The notes: generated by a model not told the origin, from the sequence alone. DNA of 64,000 nucleotides from Bacillus niameyensis (GCF_001375535.1 NZ_LN831197.1:981752-1045751), one strand, 5' to 3'; shown: positions 8,763 through 19,755, counted from the stretch's first letter. Program-made: numbers and translations.

Positions 8763-9419
8763 TTAATCGGTACTTCTTATCATCATTAATATGCCTTTTT
8801 CAAAAGAAAAAGTACCAGTTTCTTGTATAAGTTCATTGCTGATGCATAATGATGTACCAAATTTTATATTTCTATCGGTTAGGACGTACTTAAATCCAGA
8901 TAAATTTAGGCTAGCTACCTCTGCACTTAAGGGAATAAATGAGATATATTTTTTCTCAATACTTCTGCTTACTTTATGTACTCCCGGGTAAAAAATCATC
9001 ATTTCATTTTGAATATCAATGATTTCGATTGTGAGTGAATTAGATGTTTGATAATTTGTTAACATAAATATGTTTGTTAAAAAATGATCCATTCTTCCGC
9101 CAGTTGCTCCAAATACTCTTACTAAAGATGGGGATTGCTTCATTGTCCACATTAGCGCAAGCTCCATATCTGATTCATCCTTTTCAGGGATGAATCGATT
9201 GATTTCTGGAACATATTGTTGAATTTTTTCCCATTCATCAGATGTAACAGAATCAAAATCGCCAACAGAAAGCGTTGGTATAATAGCTCTCTTTAGAAGA
9301 TAATAGACACCTCGGTCAACCCCTACCCAGATAATATCCTCACCTTTATACGAGGCTAGGTTTGGTATTAGTGTTTCTGGTCCCCCTGCCACAATATGGA
9401 TGGTTTTCTTTTTGCTCAT
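8763..9419 (-). CDS. thiN: Thiamine pyrophosphokinase
   Basis: Transfers pyrophosphate from ATP to thiamine. The 218-residue protein has the active-site motifs GDFDSVTSDE, EKDESDMELAL and TGGRMDHFLTN and ends with the conserved GILMMIRSTD. I chose the ATG at 9417-9419 behind AGGGTGA; an in-frame GTG three codons earlier overlaps the rpe stop codon. It is the last gene of a run including rsgA and rpe. A small inverted repeat (GCCCAT / ATGGGC, 8739-8756) lies after it but has no good T tract. Confidence 0.94.
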   Translation of the reverse strand: MSKKKTIHIVAGGPETLIPNLASYKGEDIIWVGVDRGVYYLLKRAIIPTLSVGDFDSVTSDEWEKIQQYVPEINRFIPEKDESDMELALMWTMKQSPSLVRVFGATGGRMDHFLTNIFMLTNYQTSNSLTIEIIDIQNEMMIFYPGVHKVSRSIEKKYISFIPLSAEVASLNLSGFKYVLTDRNIKFGTSLCISNELIQETGTFSFEKGILMMIRSTD

Positions 9420-9424
9420 TAAAT

Positions 9425-10075
9425 TCACCCTAACTGTAATCGAATTTCATCAATAGCTGCCTTACGGTTAGGTTGACCAAAAATTGCAGAGCCAGCAACA
9501 AATACATTTGCTCCAGCTTCTTTACAACTTTTTACAGTTTGAGCATCTATTCCTCCATCAACTTCGATATCTACAGACAGTCCTTTTGATTCAATCATCG
9601 ATCTTAGTTCTTGAATTTTAGGAAGTACTGATTCGATAAATTTTTGACCGCCAAATCCTGGATTAACTGTCATTAATAAAACCATATCAATATCTTCCAA
9701 AATGTTCGTAACCATAGATACAGGTGTAGCCGGGTTTAACACAACACCTGGTTTAACACCAAGTTTACGAATTTCTTGAATCGTTCGGTGAAGATGCGGG
9801 GTTGCTTCTACATGGACTGTAATGATATCAGCACCAGCATCAGCAAAATCTTTAATATAACGATCGGGAGTTTCAATCATTAAATGAACATCAAGAGGAA
9901 GATTCGTTATCTTTTTAATAGCTTTTACGACTGATGGCCCCATTGTTATATTCGGAACAAAATGTCCATCCATCACATCAATATGAATATAATCTGCTCC
10001 ATAAGCCTCAACCTCCTGAACTTCTTTTCCAAGCATAGAAAAATCCGCCGCTAATATGGAAGGTGCAATTTTCAT
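9425..10075 (-). CDS. rpe: Ribulose-phosphate 3-epimerase
   Basis: Interconverts ribulose 5-phosphate and xylulose 5-phosphate in the pentose phosphate pathway. The 216-residue TIM barrel contains the catalytic and metal-binding segments [32 protein letters not shown] and EVDGGID. Full length. It starts four bases after rsgA ends and its stop codon abuts the thiN start, so the genes are probably co-transcribed from prpC-prkC onward. Confidence 0.97.
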   Translation of the reverse strand: MKIAPSILAADFSMLGKEVQEVEAYGADYIHIDVMDGHFVPNITMGPSVVKAIKKITNLPLDVHLMIETPDRYIKDFADAGADIITVHVEATPHLHRTIQEIRKLGVKPGVVLNPATPVSMVTNILEDIDMVLLMTVNPGFGGQKFIESVLPKIQELRSMIESKGLSVDIEVDGGIDAQTVKSCKEAGANVFVAGSAIFGQPNRKAAIDEIRLQLG

Positions 10076-10079
10076 ATGT

Positions 10080-10961
10080 TTAATACCTCGGCTTTCTTTC
10101 TTTAATTTCTCCTAAAAACTGCAAATAGTGTTCATAGCGATCTTGCGCAATATTCCCTGAAGCTACAGCCCCTTTAACTGCACATTTCGGCTCATTTACA
10201 TGCAGACAGCCACGAAATTTACAATTTTCACTTGTATCCCTTATTTCCAAAAAAGTATCTGCTAAATCTTCCATATCAATATTAGTAAAATCAAGTGAAC
10301 TAAAACCAGGTGTATCTGCAACTAGTCCTTGTTCAATTTCTAAAAACTCTACATGCCTTGTAGTATGTTTTCCCCGCCCAAGATGTGTAGAAATTTCATT
10401 AGTTTTCAGCTGTAAGTTAGGAAGCAAAGCATTTAAAAGGGATGATTTTCCTACACCGGATTGGCCAGCAAAAACACTCGTTTTGCCAGCCAGTAACGGT
10501 CTAAGTTGTTCAATCCCTTCTTCCGTATGAGCAGAAAGTAAGATTACTTCATATCCAATAGAACGGTATACTTGTAATTCACGTTGAAGATCTATCTGTT
10601 GCTCAGATGTAAGTAAGTCAGATTTCGTAATACAAATAACCGGTTGTATTTGTTTAAATTCAATAACAACAAGAAACCGATCTAATAATGCCGAGTTAAA
10701 CTCTGGTTCTTTTGCAGAAAAAATTAATATTGTTTGATCAATATTGGCAATAGGCGGGCGATTCAGTTCGTTTCTCCGCTCTTTAATATCCATAATATAG
10801 CCTTCTTTATCATTATCTGCCTGAAAAAGTACATGATCACCTACTAGTGGGGTAATATTATTTTTTCGAAAAATCCCTCTTCCTCTGCATTGTATGACCT
10901 CATCACCTGATGATACATAATAAAACCCGCTTAAAGCTTTTATAATTATTCCTTCTGACAT
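10080..10961 (-). CDS. rsgA: Ribosome small-subunit-dependent GTPase A
   Basis: A circularly permuted GTPase that acts late in 30S subunit maturation; also known as YloQ/CpgA. Order of elements: N-terminal OB fold (about residues 1-65), the G4 motif ITKSDL, then the P-loop [14 protein letters not shown], the G3 motif DTPGFSSLD and a C-terminal zinc knuckle [14 protein letters not shown]. The permuted motif order is diagnostic. 293 residues, full length. It is downstream of prkC, a kinase known in B. subtilis to phosphorylate this protein. Confidence 0.96.
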   Translation of the reverse strand: MSEGIIIKALSGFYYVSSGDEVIQCRGRGIFRKNNITPLVGDHVLFQADNDKEGYIMDIKERRNELNRPPIANIDQTILIFSAKEPEFNSALLDRFLVVIEFKQIQPVICITKSDLLTSEQQIDLQRELQVYRSIGYEVILLSAHTEEGIEQLRPLLAGKTSVFAGQSGVGKSSLLNALLPNLQLKTNEISTHLGRGKHTTRHVEFLEIEQGLVADTPGFSSLDFTNIDMEDLADTFLEIRDTSENCKFRGCLHVNEPKCAVKGAVASGNIAQDRYEHYLQFLGEIKERKPRY

Positions 10962-10979
10962 GCCACCGTTCCCTTCACA

Positions 10980-12938
10980 TTATTCGTTCTCAGGATAATC
11001 GATCTCATCTTCAATAATCACCTTATCGTCCCTGACAACTTTATAGTATGCCTTTTTTCCTTTTTCAATAGTAAACTGTAACTCTTTAACGATCGTTTCT
11101 TCAATCATAAATGGTTCTTCAGCTGGTTCTGTCATGCTATGATTGAAATCATCGATTAAAATGACAATTTTTTGTTGTTCTTCCTCTTCAGCTGGTTCAT
11201 AAGGGATTGTAATTGGCACTGTGACAGTTTTGGGTGGAATAATTTCTTGGCCCTTCGATAGAACAACAGTCACTTTGTCACCTTTGGAAAGCATCTTTCC
11301 CGGAGCGGGATCTTGTGAAATAACTAATCCTTCAGCTACATCATCGTTATATTCTTCTTTAATTACGATGACGAGTCCAGTAGATTCTTCATAATTTTCT
11401 AGACCCTTTAAATTATTGCCACGTAAGTCTTTTAGCTCAATTTTCTCTTCACCTTTACTAACTACAAAGGATATCGTTGTCTCATCAGGAACCACTTCAG
11501 AATTAGGTGCTGGAGATTGTTCTATAATTGTCCCTGGTGCAGATGCATCATATTTTTCCTCTTTTAGAGGTTCTTTAAATCCTTCATTTGTCAATAATCT
11601 TACAACTTCATCATATTGTCTTGATGTATAATCACTAAGTGTGACTTTCTCTTTTCCACTACTAACAAAAATGTTTATTTTTTCGCCCTTTTTCACTTCC
11701 TTGTTAGCTCTAGGGCTTGTCTTAATTACTTTCCCTTCGGCAATTTCTGAACTTGGCTCTTCCTGCACTTCCCCGATTTCAAGACCATACTTTAGAAGTT
11801 CTACCGTAGCATCTTCAAGTTCTTCATCCGTAACATCGGGAATGGTCACATTTTGCGCCTCCCGAAGGGCCGGTAATACTATCATAAAGAAGACTAAAGC
11901 AAGAATAAAAAATAGACCTAGTATCCCTACGATCCACGGCCATTTCTTCCGTTTCTTCTTTTTTGGAGCCTGTTTTTCTTGTTTGCTAACAGGCGCCTCT
12001 TTCTGATGCGTTATCGTATGATCATCTGTGCCTGGATAATTTTCCGACGTAATAATAGGGATAGCTTTCGTTGCGTCATTATCTTCGGGAATAACAAATT
12101 TCCCTTCATTTACCCGATTCGGATCCAAAGCTGTTTCTAAATCACTTTGCATCTCTTCAGCACTTTCATAGCGGATAAACGGATCTTTTGCCGTCGCCTT
12201 CAGAACAATGTTTTCAACGCTTTGTGGGATGCTTGGATCCCATCTCTTTGGTGAAGGCGTATCAGACTGAAGATGTTTAAGCGCAATGGAAATGGCTGAT
12301 TCACCAGAAAAAGGGAGCCTGCCTGTTAATAACTCAAACATAACAATTCCTAAAGAATATATATCCGATTTTTTTGTTGCCATGCCTCCTCGAGCTTGTT
12401 CTGGTGACAAATAATGGACAGATCCTAAAACGGAGTTAGTCTGAGTGATAGAAGTTGCACTTAAAGCCATGGCGATTCCAAAATCCGTAATCATGACGTT
12501 CCCACGATGATCAATTAATATATTTTGCGGCTTAATATCTCTGTGTACAATATGGTTCTGATGGGCATGGGCAACAGCTGATGTTAACTGTTTCATGATA
12601 TCGATCGTTTTCTCTATTGGGATGGGATGATAATTCTGTATGTATTGCTTTAAGGTCATGCCATCCACGTATTCCATAACAATGTAATAAATATCGTTTT
12701 CTTCTCCAACATCATAGATACTAACAATATTCTCATGGGTTAAACTCGTGGCTGACTGGGCTTCCCTTTGAAATCGGCGGATAAATTCATCCTCATTTAC
12801 GTAATCAAGACGTAAAGTTTTTATTGCAACATCCCGATCAAGAATCATATCATGAGCCAAGTACACATTGGCCATTCCGCCTCCGCCAATTAATCGTAAT
12901 ACTTTATAGCGGCCGCTGACTCTTTTTCCAACTAACAT
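10980..12938 (-). CDS. prkC: PASTA-domain serine/threonine protein kinase PrkC
   Basis: A membrane kinase that senses peptidoglycan fragments and controls spore germination and cell-wall metabolism. The N-terminal kinase domain (about residues 10-270) has the glycine loop IGGGGMANVYLAHD, the ATP lysine in VAIKTL, the catalytic loop HRDIKPQN and the DFG motif. A single transmembrane helix follows near residues 336-358, then three PASTA repeats and a C-terminal tail. 652 residues, as expected. Its start overlaps the end of the phosphatase gene prpC by seven bases, and rsgA follows. Confidence 0.96.
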   Translation of the reverse strand: MLVGKRVSGRYKVLRLIGGGGMANVYLAHDMILDRDVAIKTLRLDYVNEDEFIRRFQREAQSATSLTHENIVSIYDVGEENDIYYIVMEYVDGMTLKQYIQNYHPIPIEKTIDIMKQLTSAVAHAHQNHIVHRDIKPQNILIDHRGNVMITDFGIAMALSATSITQTNSVLGSVHYLSPEQARGGMATKKSDIYSLGIVMFELLTGRLPFSGESAISIALKHLQSDTPSPKRWDPSIPQSVENIVLKATAKDPFIRYESAEEMQSDLETALDPNRVNEGKFVIPEDNDATKAIPIITSENYPGTDDHTITHQKEAPVSKQEKQAPKKKKRKKWPWIVGILGLFFILALVFFMIVLPALREAQNVTIPDVTDEELEDATVELLKYGLEIGEVQEEPSSEIAEGKVIKTSPRANKEVKKGEKINIFVSSGKEKVTLSDYTSRQYDEVVRLLTNEGFKEPLKEEKYDASAPGTIIEQSPAPNSEVVPDETTISFVVSKGEEKIELKDLRGNNLKGLENYEESTGLVIVIKEEYNDDVAEGLVISQDPAPGKMLSKGDKVTVVLSKGQEIIPPKTVTVPITIPYEPAEEEEQQKIVILIDDFNHSMTEPAEEPFMIEETIVKELQFTIEKGKKAYYKVVRDDKVIIEDEIDYPENE

Positions 12939-13690
12939 TGTTTATTGCACCTGCTTTCAGCGTGTGCTTCGATAATGGCGATGGAAATATTATCTTCACC
13001 ACCATAGTCATTGGCAAGTTTGATTAACATATCAACCTTATCTAAACTATCGGTGTGGTTTTTCACTATTTCTTCCATTTCCTTAGCAGAAACTTTATTA
13101 GATAAACCATCTGAGCAAAGCAGAAGTTTATCAGGGATTTCAAACGTAATCGTAATAATATCCAAATCTGTTTCTGGTTCGGTCCCCATCGCTTTTAAAA
13201 GCATATTTTTTCTAGGATGAAATTCTGCATCTTCAGGTGAAATCTGACCTGCTTTAACTAATTCATTAACAAGTGAATGATCCTCAGTCAATTGTTTAAA
13301 ACCAGTATCATTTAATAGATAGCAGCGACTATCACCAATATTCACAATCGTGGCGAATATACTTGTACAAATAGCAGCAACTAAAGTTGTTCCCATCCCC
13401 TCACATTCTTGATGATCTTGGGAATGTTCGAAGATTTTTTTATTCACTATGGCTACACTGTTGCGAAACCACTCTTCAGCTTGTTCAGGTGTTTGAAATT
13501 CTGTTGTGTTTTCCCATAGTTCCTTCAGCATTTCTACTGCCATCCCACTAGCTACTTCCCCAGCGTTGTGCCCTCCCATTCCGTCTGCCACTATAGCTAA
13601 GCAATTTCCAGAATGATTGAAAAACACACCACCATTATCTTCGTTATGAGGCCGAATTTTTCCCTGGTCTGTTTTAAAGATCGCTTTCAT
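12932..13690 (-). CDS. prpC: PP2C-family protein phosphatase PrpC
   Basis: Dephosphorylates PrkC and its targets using two metal ions. The 252-residue protein contains the PP2C motifs TDQGKIRPHNEDN, VADGMGGHNAGE, NIGDSRCYLL, TEDHSLV, LLCSDGL and DNISIAI. I chose the ATG at 13688-13690 behind GAGGAGAAGAGAT; longer upstream reading adds 25 residues of non-homologous sequence that runs through a repeat fragment. It is co-transcribed with prkC. In B. subtilis rlmN precedes it; here only a 123-base gap separates it from rsmB. Confidence 0.95.
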   Translation of the reverse strand: MKAIFKTDQGKIRPHNEDNGGVFFNHSGNCLAIVADGMGGHNAGEVASGMAVEMLKELWENTTEFQTPEQAEEWFRNSVAIVNKKIFEHSQDHQECEGMGTTLVAAICTSIFATIVNIGDSRCYLLNDTGFKQLTEDHSLVNELVKAGQISPEDAEFHPRKNMLLKAMGTEPETDLDIITITFEIPDKLLLCSDGLSNKVSAKEMEEIVKNHTDSLDKVDMLIKLANDYGGEDNISIAIIEAHAESRCNKQC

Positions 13691-13710
13691 ATCTCTTCTC
13701 CTCTTTAAAT

Positions 13711-13765
13711 TGGAAAAGCACAAGCGCCCTAGTAACTTTCTGGACACTGGAGCAAGATCCAACAC
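13711..13765. repeat. Fragment resembling a Bacillaceae intergenic repeat
   Basis: The segment includes GGAAAAGCACAAGCGCC and ends near GACACTGGAGCAAG, resembling the edges of the AAGCGCC ... GGCGCTGGAGC intergenic repeats found in many Bacillus genomes. It lies where rlmN would be expected between rsmB and prpC. Recognised by memory of the pattern only. Confidence 0.4.
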
Positions 13766-13813
13766 TAGACAAATTTTCTAATCCTCTAAAATAATCTAGG
13801 CTAATATTGCTTA

Positions 13814-15154
13814 TTAATCTTTCTTTTTAAAACTTGCGATGAAAAAACCATCCCCGCCAAAATCTTGCGGCAGAATTTGTAAAGTATGAGAACTAGATCC
13901 TACAAATTTTGAGAGTGTAACTGGCAATTGAAGTGGTTGTGGTTCAAAATCGCTATGTTGCTCAAGAAAATGATGGACTACACCAAAATTTTCATCTTGG
14001 TCAACTGTACAAGTACTGTAAACAAGTATTCCACCTTTTTTCAGTAAATCTGCTGATTCATTTAAAATATTAAGCTGTACTTTGCTTAAAGACAATACGT
14101 CTTGTTCATTTTTCGTATATTTAATGTCTGGCTTTCTGCGCAGAACCCCGAGACCTGAACAAGGTGCATCTACCAAGATCCGATCAAAAGATTCGGACTT
14201 AAACTTTCTGCTTAATTCTCTACTATCCATTACTTGAGCGTCAATATTTGCTAAACCAAGCCGATCCGCATTCTCTTGAATTAATTTAATCTTATGTGGA
14301 TGCAAATCAAGTGCTATGACTCTTCCTGTTCCCTTAAGTAATTCTGCTATATGCCCTGTTTTTCCTCCCGGAGCAGCACAGGCATCTAAAACTTTTAAAT
14401 TTGGGCTAATTGTCAGCGCATGACCAACAGCCATAGAGCTTTCATCTTGGATACTGACATAACCTTTCTTATATACATCTGAATGTGCAATATTGCCCCT
14501 TAAGACTCTGATCGCCTCTGGGACGATAGAACTTTCTTCTACATTAAATCCTTCTTCAGAGAGTAATCGTATGACCTCTTCTTTTGATGCTTTATGAAGA
14601 TTTACTCTTGCCGCCTGTACTGGCGCATGCAAATTATGTTTGCACATTTCTTCTGTTTTTTGAAGACCAAGTTGTTCATGCCATCTCTTCACTAACCAGA
14701 GCGGATGACTTGTTGAAATAGCGAGTTTTTCAAGTGGATCCTCAATTAGATCTAACGAGCGTATTCCTTCCCTTTGAATCCGCCGTAAAATTCCAGTTAC
14801 AAAACTTGCTATACCTTTATGCCCTCTTTTCTTTGCTATTTCAACTGCCTCATAAAAAATGGCTCGTTCAGGAATCTTGTCTAAATATACCATTTGATAG
14901 AGTGATAAACGCAGCAGATTTAAGACCCAGTTTTCTGGCTTTTTTCGAAGGAAAGGCTGTAAATAATAATCAAGAGTCATTTTTCTTTGGATCGTGCCAT
15001 AGACGATTTCTGTCAGCAAACCAATATCAGGCCCTTTTATTTTCCCTTTTTGAATAACTTGATTTAATAGTAAATTGCTATAAGACTGTTGTTTGTCAAT
15101 CTTTTCCAACACATCGAGAGCAGCTTCTCGAACTGTTATTATCGTTTTATTCAT
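13814..15154 (-). CDS. rsmB: 16S rRNA (cytosine-967-C5)-methyltransferase RsmB
   Basis: Methylates C967 of 16S rRNA. An N-terminal NusB-like RNA-binding domain (about residues 1-140) precedes a Rossmann methyltransferase domain with the SAM motif [18 protein letters not shown] and the two catalytic cysteines in [15 protein letters not shown] and [12 protein letters not shown]. 446 residues, full length. The start overlaps the fmt stop codon by eight bases, so it belongs to the priA-fmt-rsmB operon. Confidence 0.96.
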   Translation of the reverse strand: MNKTIITVREAALDVLEKIDKQQSYSNLLLNQVIQKGKIKGPDIGLLTEIVYGTIQRKMTLDYYLQPFLRKKPENWVLNLLRLSLYQMVYLDKIPERAIFYEAVEIAKKRGHKGIASFVTGILRRIQREGIRSLDLIEDPLEKLAISTSHPLWLVKRWHEQLGLQKTEEMCKHNLHAPVQAARVNLHKASKEEVIRLLSEEGFNVEESSIVPEAIRVLRGNIAHSDVYKKGYVSIQDESSMAVGHALTISPNLKVLDACAAPGGKTGHIAELLKGTGRVIALDLHPHKIKLIQENADRLGLANIDAQVMDSRELSRKFKSESFDRILVDAPCSGLGVLRRKPDIKYTKNEQDVLSLSKVQLNILNESADLLKKGGILVYSTCTVDQDENFGVVHHFLEQHSDFEPQPLQLPVTLSKFVGSSSHTLQILPQDFGGDGFFIASFKKKD

Positions 15155-16100
15155 TATAATTACCTAACTTATCTCCAATTTCTAATGTAGAACCTGCGCC
15201 TCGTAAAAATTGTTCAGCAGACATTTTTTTCTTTCCAGCAGGTTGAATCTCCAAAACCTTGATTCCCATTTGATTCTCTGTTGCAATTGTAAAACTTTCT
15301 TTCTCTATACGAATAACCGCTCCGGGTTCTTCAGCGCCTTCAACTAAACATTTTTCTGCTTTCCAAATTTTTAATATTGTACCATTCCATTTTGTATAAG
15401 CAACTGGCCATGGTGACAAGCCTCTAATTTGATTAAAAATGATTTCGCCTGCCTGGTTCCAATGAATTTCTTCCTGCTCTCTAGTAATGTTATAGGCAAA
15501 TGTTGCTTGTTCATCATCCTGTGGTTTACCCTCAATACTGCCTTCAAGTAATTTTGGAAGAGTATCCGAGAGTAACTGTGCACCAGCAATACTCAGTTTA
15601 TCATGCAAACTGCCCACATCATCTTGATCGTCTATTGGAATTTCTACTTGGCTAATAATATCCCCAGCATCAAGTTTTTTGACCATATACATAATAGTAA
15701 TTCCTGTTTTTACTTTGCCCTGCATAATTGCATAATGGATAGGGGCTCCACCTCTAAGTTCAGGTAATAATGATGCATGGACATTAATACACCCATATTT
15801 TGGTGTTTCTAATACCGCTTCAGGGAGTATTTGCCCGTATGCTGCCGTAACAATTAAATCAGGGTTTAGATTAATAATTTCCTGAGCTTGTTCGGGGTCA
15901 CGAATTTTTTCTGGTTGCATAATTTTTATTCCATGTCGTTCAGCCTCTACTTTAACTGGCGGCGGAGTTAACTGTTTTTTTCTTCCGACTGGGCGATCTG
16001 GCTGTGTAACGACCGCAACAATCTCAAATCCATCATTTATTAGTCTTCGAAGAACGGGGACTGAAAAATCAGGTGTTCCCATAAAAACGACTCTAGTCAT
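15147..16100 (-). CDS. fmt: Methionyl-tRNA formyltransferase
   Basis: Formylates initiator Met-tRNA with 10-formyl-THF. The 317-residue product begins [20 protein letters not shown] and has the active-site segment [19 protein letters not shown], followed by the C-terminal tRNA-binding domain. I chose the ATG at 16098-16100 because it gives the family N-terminus and length; a GTG three codons upstream is possible. In most Bacillus def (peptide deformylase) lies between priA and fmt; here only 47 bases separate them. Confidence 0.95.
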   Translation of the reverse strand: MTRVVFMGTPDFSVPVLRRLINDGFEIVAVVTQPDRPVGRKKQLTPPPVKVEAERHGIKIMQPEKIRDPEQAQEIINLNPDLIVTAAYGQILPEAVLETPKYGCINVHASLLPELRGGAPIHYAIMQGKVKTGITIMYMVKKLDAGDIISQVEIPIDDQDDVGSLHDKLSIAGAQLLSDTLPKLLEGSIEGKPQDDEQATFAYNITREQEEIHWNQAGEIIFNQIRGLSPWPVAYTKWNGTILKIWKAEKCLVEGAEEPGAVIRIEKESFTIATENQMGIKVLEIQPAGKKKMSAEQFLRGAGSTLEIGDKLGNYNE

Positions 16101-16147
16101 TTTTTTCACTACTTTCCATTTAACTTATATAATTTACTATACTTTAT

Positions 16148-18553
16148 TTATAACATTGTATAAGGATGAACATCTATTGAAATGGTCAAACCTTCTTTCT
16201 GAAATTGCTGTTGATAATGTTCAAGCACTTTTTTCAGTGCAGGTTTTAAGTTTGGTTCATGTTTGTATTTTATCAAACATTGATAACGATATCTATCATT
16301 GATCCGAGGGATAGAGGAGGCAACAGGCCCTAATATAATCGCATCATGTGAAACTTGAGACCTGATATGTTTCGTTATTTTTTCTGTCGTTGCGACAGCT
16401 TTCATTAAATCTTCATGACTTACTGTCACTAATGTTAAATAGTAAAATGGCGGATATGAGCCAATTTTTCTTAACACCATTTCTTTTTTATAAAACTGAT
16501 CATAATCTTGCTTTCCAGCTAACTCTACACTGTAATGGTCTGGTGTATATGTTTGAATGACTACTTCTCCTGATAATTCATGCCTTCCTGCCCTACCACT
16601 CACTTGAGTTAATAACTGAAAAGTCTTTTCGCCAGATCGAAAATCAGGTAAATTTAACATCGTATCAGCACTTAAAACTCCTACAAGCGTAATATTAGGA
16701 AAATCTAGTCCTTTCGCAATCATTTGTGTCCCTAATAATATATCAGCTTGTCCTGATTTAAAATGATCAAGCAGTTTTTCATGCGCTCCTTTTCTACTAG
16801 TTGTATCGATATCCATCCTGATGATCCTAGCTTCTGGAAGGACCTGATTCAACTCTTCCTCTACTTTTTGGGTCCCTGTACCAAAATAGCGAATATGTTT
16901 ACTTAAGCATTCGGGACATGTCTTCGGAACTTGAGTATTAAATCCACAATAATGACATTTCATCTCACTAGTATGTCGATGATAAGTAAGCGAAATATCA
17001 CAATGTGGACATTGCATGACAAACCCACAGTCACGGCACAATAAAAACGAAGAATGCCCCCTTTTATTCAAAAATAAAATGGTTTGTTCTTTTTTGGCCA
17101 ATCGGTCCTTTAACTTTTCAAATAACTCTGTCGAAAACATAGAACGGTTTCCATTTCGCATTTCTTCACGCATATCCACAATGGAGACAAAAGGTAATGC
17201 CATATCATTCATCCGCTTTGAAAGAGTTAGCTGTTGATAGACTCCTTTTTGTGCTCTAGCAAATGTTTCAAGGGAAGGTGTCGCACTTCCAAGAATGACA
17301 GGGCATTGATGTTGTTTTGCTCTATATATTGCTACGTCTCTTGCATGATATCTTGGTAGTTCTTCTTGTTTATAGCTTGATTCATGCTCTTCATCAATAA
17401 TGATGATACCTAAGTTTTCAAAGGGAGCAAAAATGGCTGACCGAGCTCCAACTACTACTTTTGCTTCCTTTCTTTGAACTTTTCGCCATTCATCATATTT
17501 CTCTCCAACAGATAAACCGCTATGAAGGACAGCAACATCATCTCCAAATCGGCCTTTAAACCTGTCCACCATCTGTGGCGTTAGGGAAATTTCCGGTACA
17601 AGTACAATAGCTTCTTGTCCTTTTTCCAGTACCATTTGAATTGATTGAAGGTAAATTTCAGTTTTTCCACTTCCAGTTACTCCGTATAGCAGAAATGTTT
17701 GATATTCCTCATCCTCAATTGTCGTCAAAATTGGAGCAATTGCTTTTCTTTGCTGATCAGTTAACGGCAAAGGCTCCGTAGTTGCAAACTCTTTATGAGA
17801 GAAGGGATCACGGTATACTTCATTTTGACTTTCGATTAATATCCCTTTTTGAACAAAGTTCTTAATGGTAGAGTGGGAGCACTCACAGTTTTCAATTAAA
17901 TCGTTGGCTGTGTATCTTTCATTCTGATGATTTAGCAAAAACTTTAAAAGTCTGATTTGAGTAAAAGCATTTGCCCTTACAGTATGCAGGAGCTCTTTTA
18001 GCTCTTTGTCACTCATCGTTGAAAAATAGTATTTCACTATTTTCTTTTCAGCACGATTTTTAACAAGGTAAATCACTTCCGCATTTCCCATTTTTATTTC
18101 TTCATGAAGTGCACGAAGTACTCCCTTGTGTTCAGCCTCTTTCCAAGAAAGTTCAATTTCCCCTTCAAAAAGCTGATCTAGAAAAGGATTATCCTTCATA
18201 TTTATCCGCCGTATCCGTTTTTCGTACTTCGATTTCATTGCAGCTGGGAGCATCGCATGATAGGCAGAAATTTTAAAGGAAAGAGTTTCCTCCGCCAACC
18301 AATTACCTAACTCTAATAGTTCTTTGTTCAAAACAGGTGTCAAATCTAAAGGTTCTTTTAATTCCCTTAATTTATCAAAAGAGCTACTTTCTTTAATCTG
18401 TGTTACGAAACCTTGAATCGTGCGGGGACCGAATGGAACAGCCACCCTCATTCCGGGTTCGATAACTCCAAGCCATTTATCAGGGATTAGATAATCAAAT
18501 TCCTTATCCGTTCCAAGAGCAGGTACATCTACAATCACTTCGGCAATCTTCAT
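16148..18553 (-). CDS. priA: Primosomal replication protein N' (PriA helicase)
   Basis: Restarts stalled replication forks by loading the replicative helicase. The 801-residue protein has an N-terminal 3'-end-binding domain, the Walker A motif GVTGSGKTEIYLQ (near residue 292), the DEEH box, paired zinc-binding cysteines (CRDCGFVMQCPHC and CHYCGF ... CPECLS, about residues 510-550) and the helicase motif QVSGRAGR. Length matches the family. The start overlaps the coaBC stop codon as ATGA. Confidence 0.97.
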   Translation of the reverse strand: MKIAEVIVDVPALGTDKEFDYLIPDKWLGVIEPGMRVAVPFGPRTIQGFVTQIKESSSFDKLRELKEPLDLTPVLNKELLELGNWLAEETLSFKISAYHAMLPAAMKSKYEKRIRRINMKDNPFLDQLFEGEIELSWKEAEHKGVLRALHEEIKMGNAEVIYLVKNRAEKKIVKYYFSTMSDKELKELLHTVRANAFTQIRLLKFLLNHQNERYTANDLIENCECSHSTIKNFVQKGILIESQNEVYRDPFSHKEFATTEPLPLTDQQRKAIAPILTTIEDEEYQTFLLYGVTGSGKTEIYLQSIQMVLEKGQEAIVLVPEISLTPQMVDRFKGRFGDDVAVLHSGLSVGEKYDEWRKVQRKEAKVVVGARSAIFAPFENLGIIIIDEEHESSYKQEELPRYHARDVAIYRAKQHQCPVILGSATPSLETFARAQKGVYQQLTLSKRMNDMALPFVSIVDMREEMRNGNRSMFSTELFEKLKDRLAKKEQTILFLNKRGHSSFLLCRDCGFVMQCPHCDISLTYHRHTSEMKCHYCGFNTQVPKTCPECLSKHIRYFGTGTQKVEEELNQVLPEARIIRMDIDTTSRKGAHEKLLDHFKSGQADILLGTQMIAKGLDFPNITLVGVLSADTMLNLPDFRSGEKTFQLLTQVSGRAGRHELSGEVVIQTYTPDHYSVELAGKQDYDQFYKKEMVLRKIGSYPPFYYLTLVTVSHEDLMKAVATTEKITKHIRSQVSHDAIILGPVASSIPRINDRYRYQCLIKYKHEPNLKPALKKVLEHYQQQFQKEGLTISIDVHPYTML

Positions 18554-19755
18554 TGCTTATTTCCTTCTCCCAACTTCCTTATAATCTCCAATAAAATTTC
18601 TTTCGCCACTTCACTTTTGCTCAGCAACGGAAGTTTTTTCAATGTGTTATCTTTATGATAGATTGTCACAATATTAGTATCGCCACCAAAACCCGCACCT
18701 TGGGCTGATACATCATTTGCAACAATCATATCCGCGTTTTTTCTTTTTAGTTTTTCAAGAGCATACTTATCAACCTGTTCAGTTTCAGCAGCAAATCCAA
18801 CAAGAAACTGTTTATCTTTCTTCTGACCAAGCTCTTGTAATATATCGTTTGTCCGTTCAAACTCAATGACAAGAGGACCATCTTTCTTTTTTAGCTTTTG
18901 ATCATAAACTTGCACAGGGCGATAATCTGCAACCGCTGCATTTTTTATGACAATGTCAGCCTCACTAAAATGTTTCATTACTTCGGTATACATTTCTTGA
19001 GCCCTTTCGATCGGAATTAAATTTACTCCATTAGGCACCGATATTGTATTAGCACCAGACACAAGAATTACTTCCGCTCCCAACTTTGCAGCCTCTTCAG
19101 CAAGAGCATATCCCATTTTTCCAGTTGATCGATTCGTTAAATAACGTACGGGATCGATCTTTTCTCTTGTTGGTCCAGCAGTAACTAATACTGTTCTTCC
19201 TTTAAGCAGCAGATCTGTGTTTTCAAAATAACGCTGAACTAACCGTACGATTGTTTCAGGTTCTTCCAATCTTCCTTTTCCTATATAACCACATGCTAAA
19301 TAACCTTCGGATGGTTCAATAAAACGGTGACCTAATTGATGAAGAGTGTCGATATTCTTTTGAACCGCTGGATGATTGTACATATGGACATTCATTGCTG
19401 GTGCTATCCAGACAGGTGCTGTTGTCGCTAACAATGTGGTCGTAATCATATTATCAGCAATTCCGTTCGCTAACTTCCCTATAGTGTTCGCTGTAGCAGG
19501 TGCGACTAACACGAGATCTGCCCAATCTGCTACATCAATGTGAGCAATTACTTGCGGGTTATTTTCGATAAATGTATCAGTATATACTTCATTTCGCGAT
19601 AACGCTTGAAATGTAAGGGGAGATACAAATTTTGTCGCAGAGTCACTCATCACTACTTTGACATTAAAATCACTTTGGACAAGTTTACTCGTAAGTGCAG
19701 CGGCTTTATATACAGCAATCCCACCAGTAACACATAATAATAAATTTTTCTTCAT
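18550..19755 (-). CDS. coaBC: Bifunctional phosphopantothenoylcysteine decarboxylase / phosphopantothenate-cysteine ligase
   Basis: Catalyses two successive steps of coenzyme A synthesis. The N-terminal FMN decarboxylase domain has CVTGGIAVYKAA, the catalytic-histidine region and the ACGYIGKGRLEE substrate-clamp motif with its conserved cysteine; the C-terminal ligase domain has VTAGPTREKIDPVRYLTN followed by STGKMGYALA, and the KKKDGPLVIEF segment. 401 residues, normal. The start follows GGGGTG. A strong terminator separates it from upstream rpoZ, so it is probably transcribed with priA-fmt-rsmB from its own promoter. Confidence 0.96.
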   Translation of the reverse strand: MKKNLLLCVTGGIAVYKAAALTSKLVQSDFNVKVVMSDSATKFVSPLTFQALSRNEVYTDTFIENNPQVIAHIDVADWADLVLVAPATANTIGKLANGIADNMITTTLLATTAPVWIAPAMNVHMYNHPAVQKNIDTLHQLGHRFIEPSEGYLACGYIGKGRLEEPETIVRLVQRYFENTDLLLKGRTVLVTAGPTREKIDPVRYLTNRSTGKMGYALAEEAAKLGAEVILVSGANTISVPNGVNLIPIERAQEMYTEVMKHFSEADIVIKNAAVADYRPVQVYDQKLKKKDGPLVIEFERTNDILQELGQKKDKQFLVGFAAETEQVDKYALEKLKRKNADMIVANDVSAQGAGFGGDTNIVTIYHKDNTLKKLPLLSKSEVAKEILLEIIRKLGEGNKQ

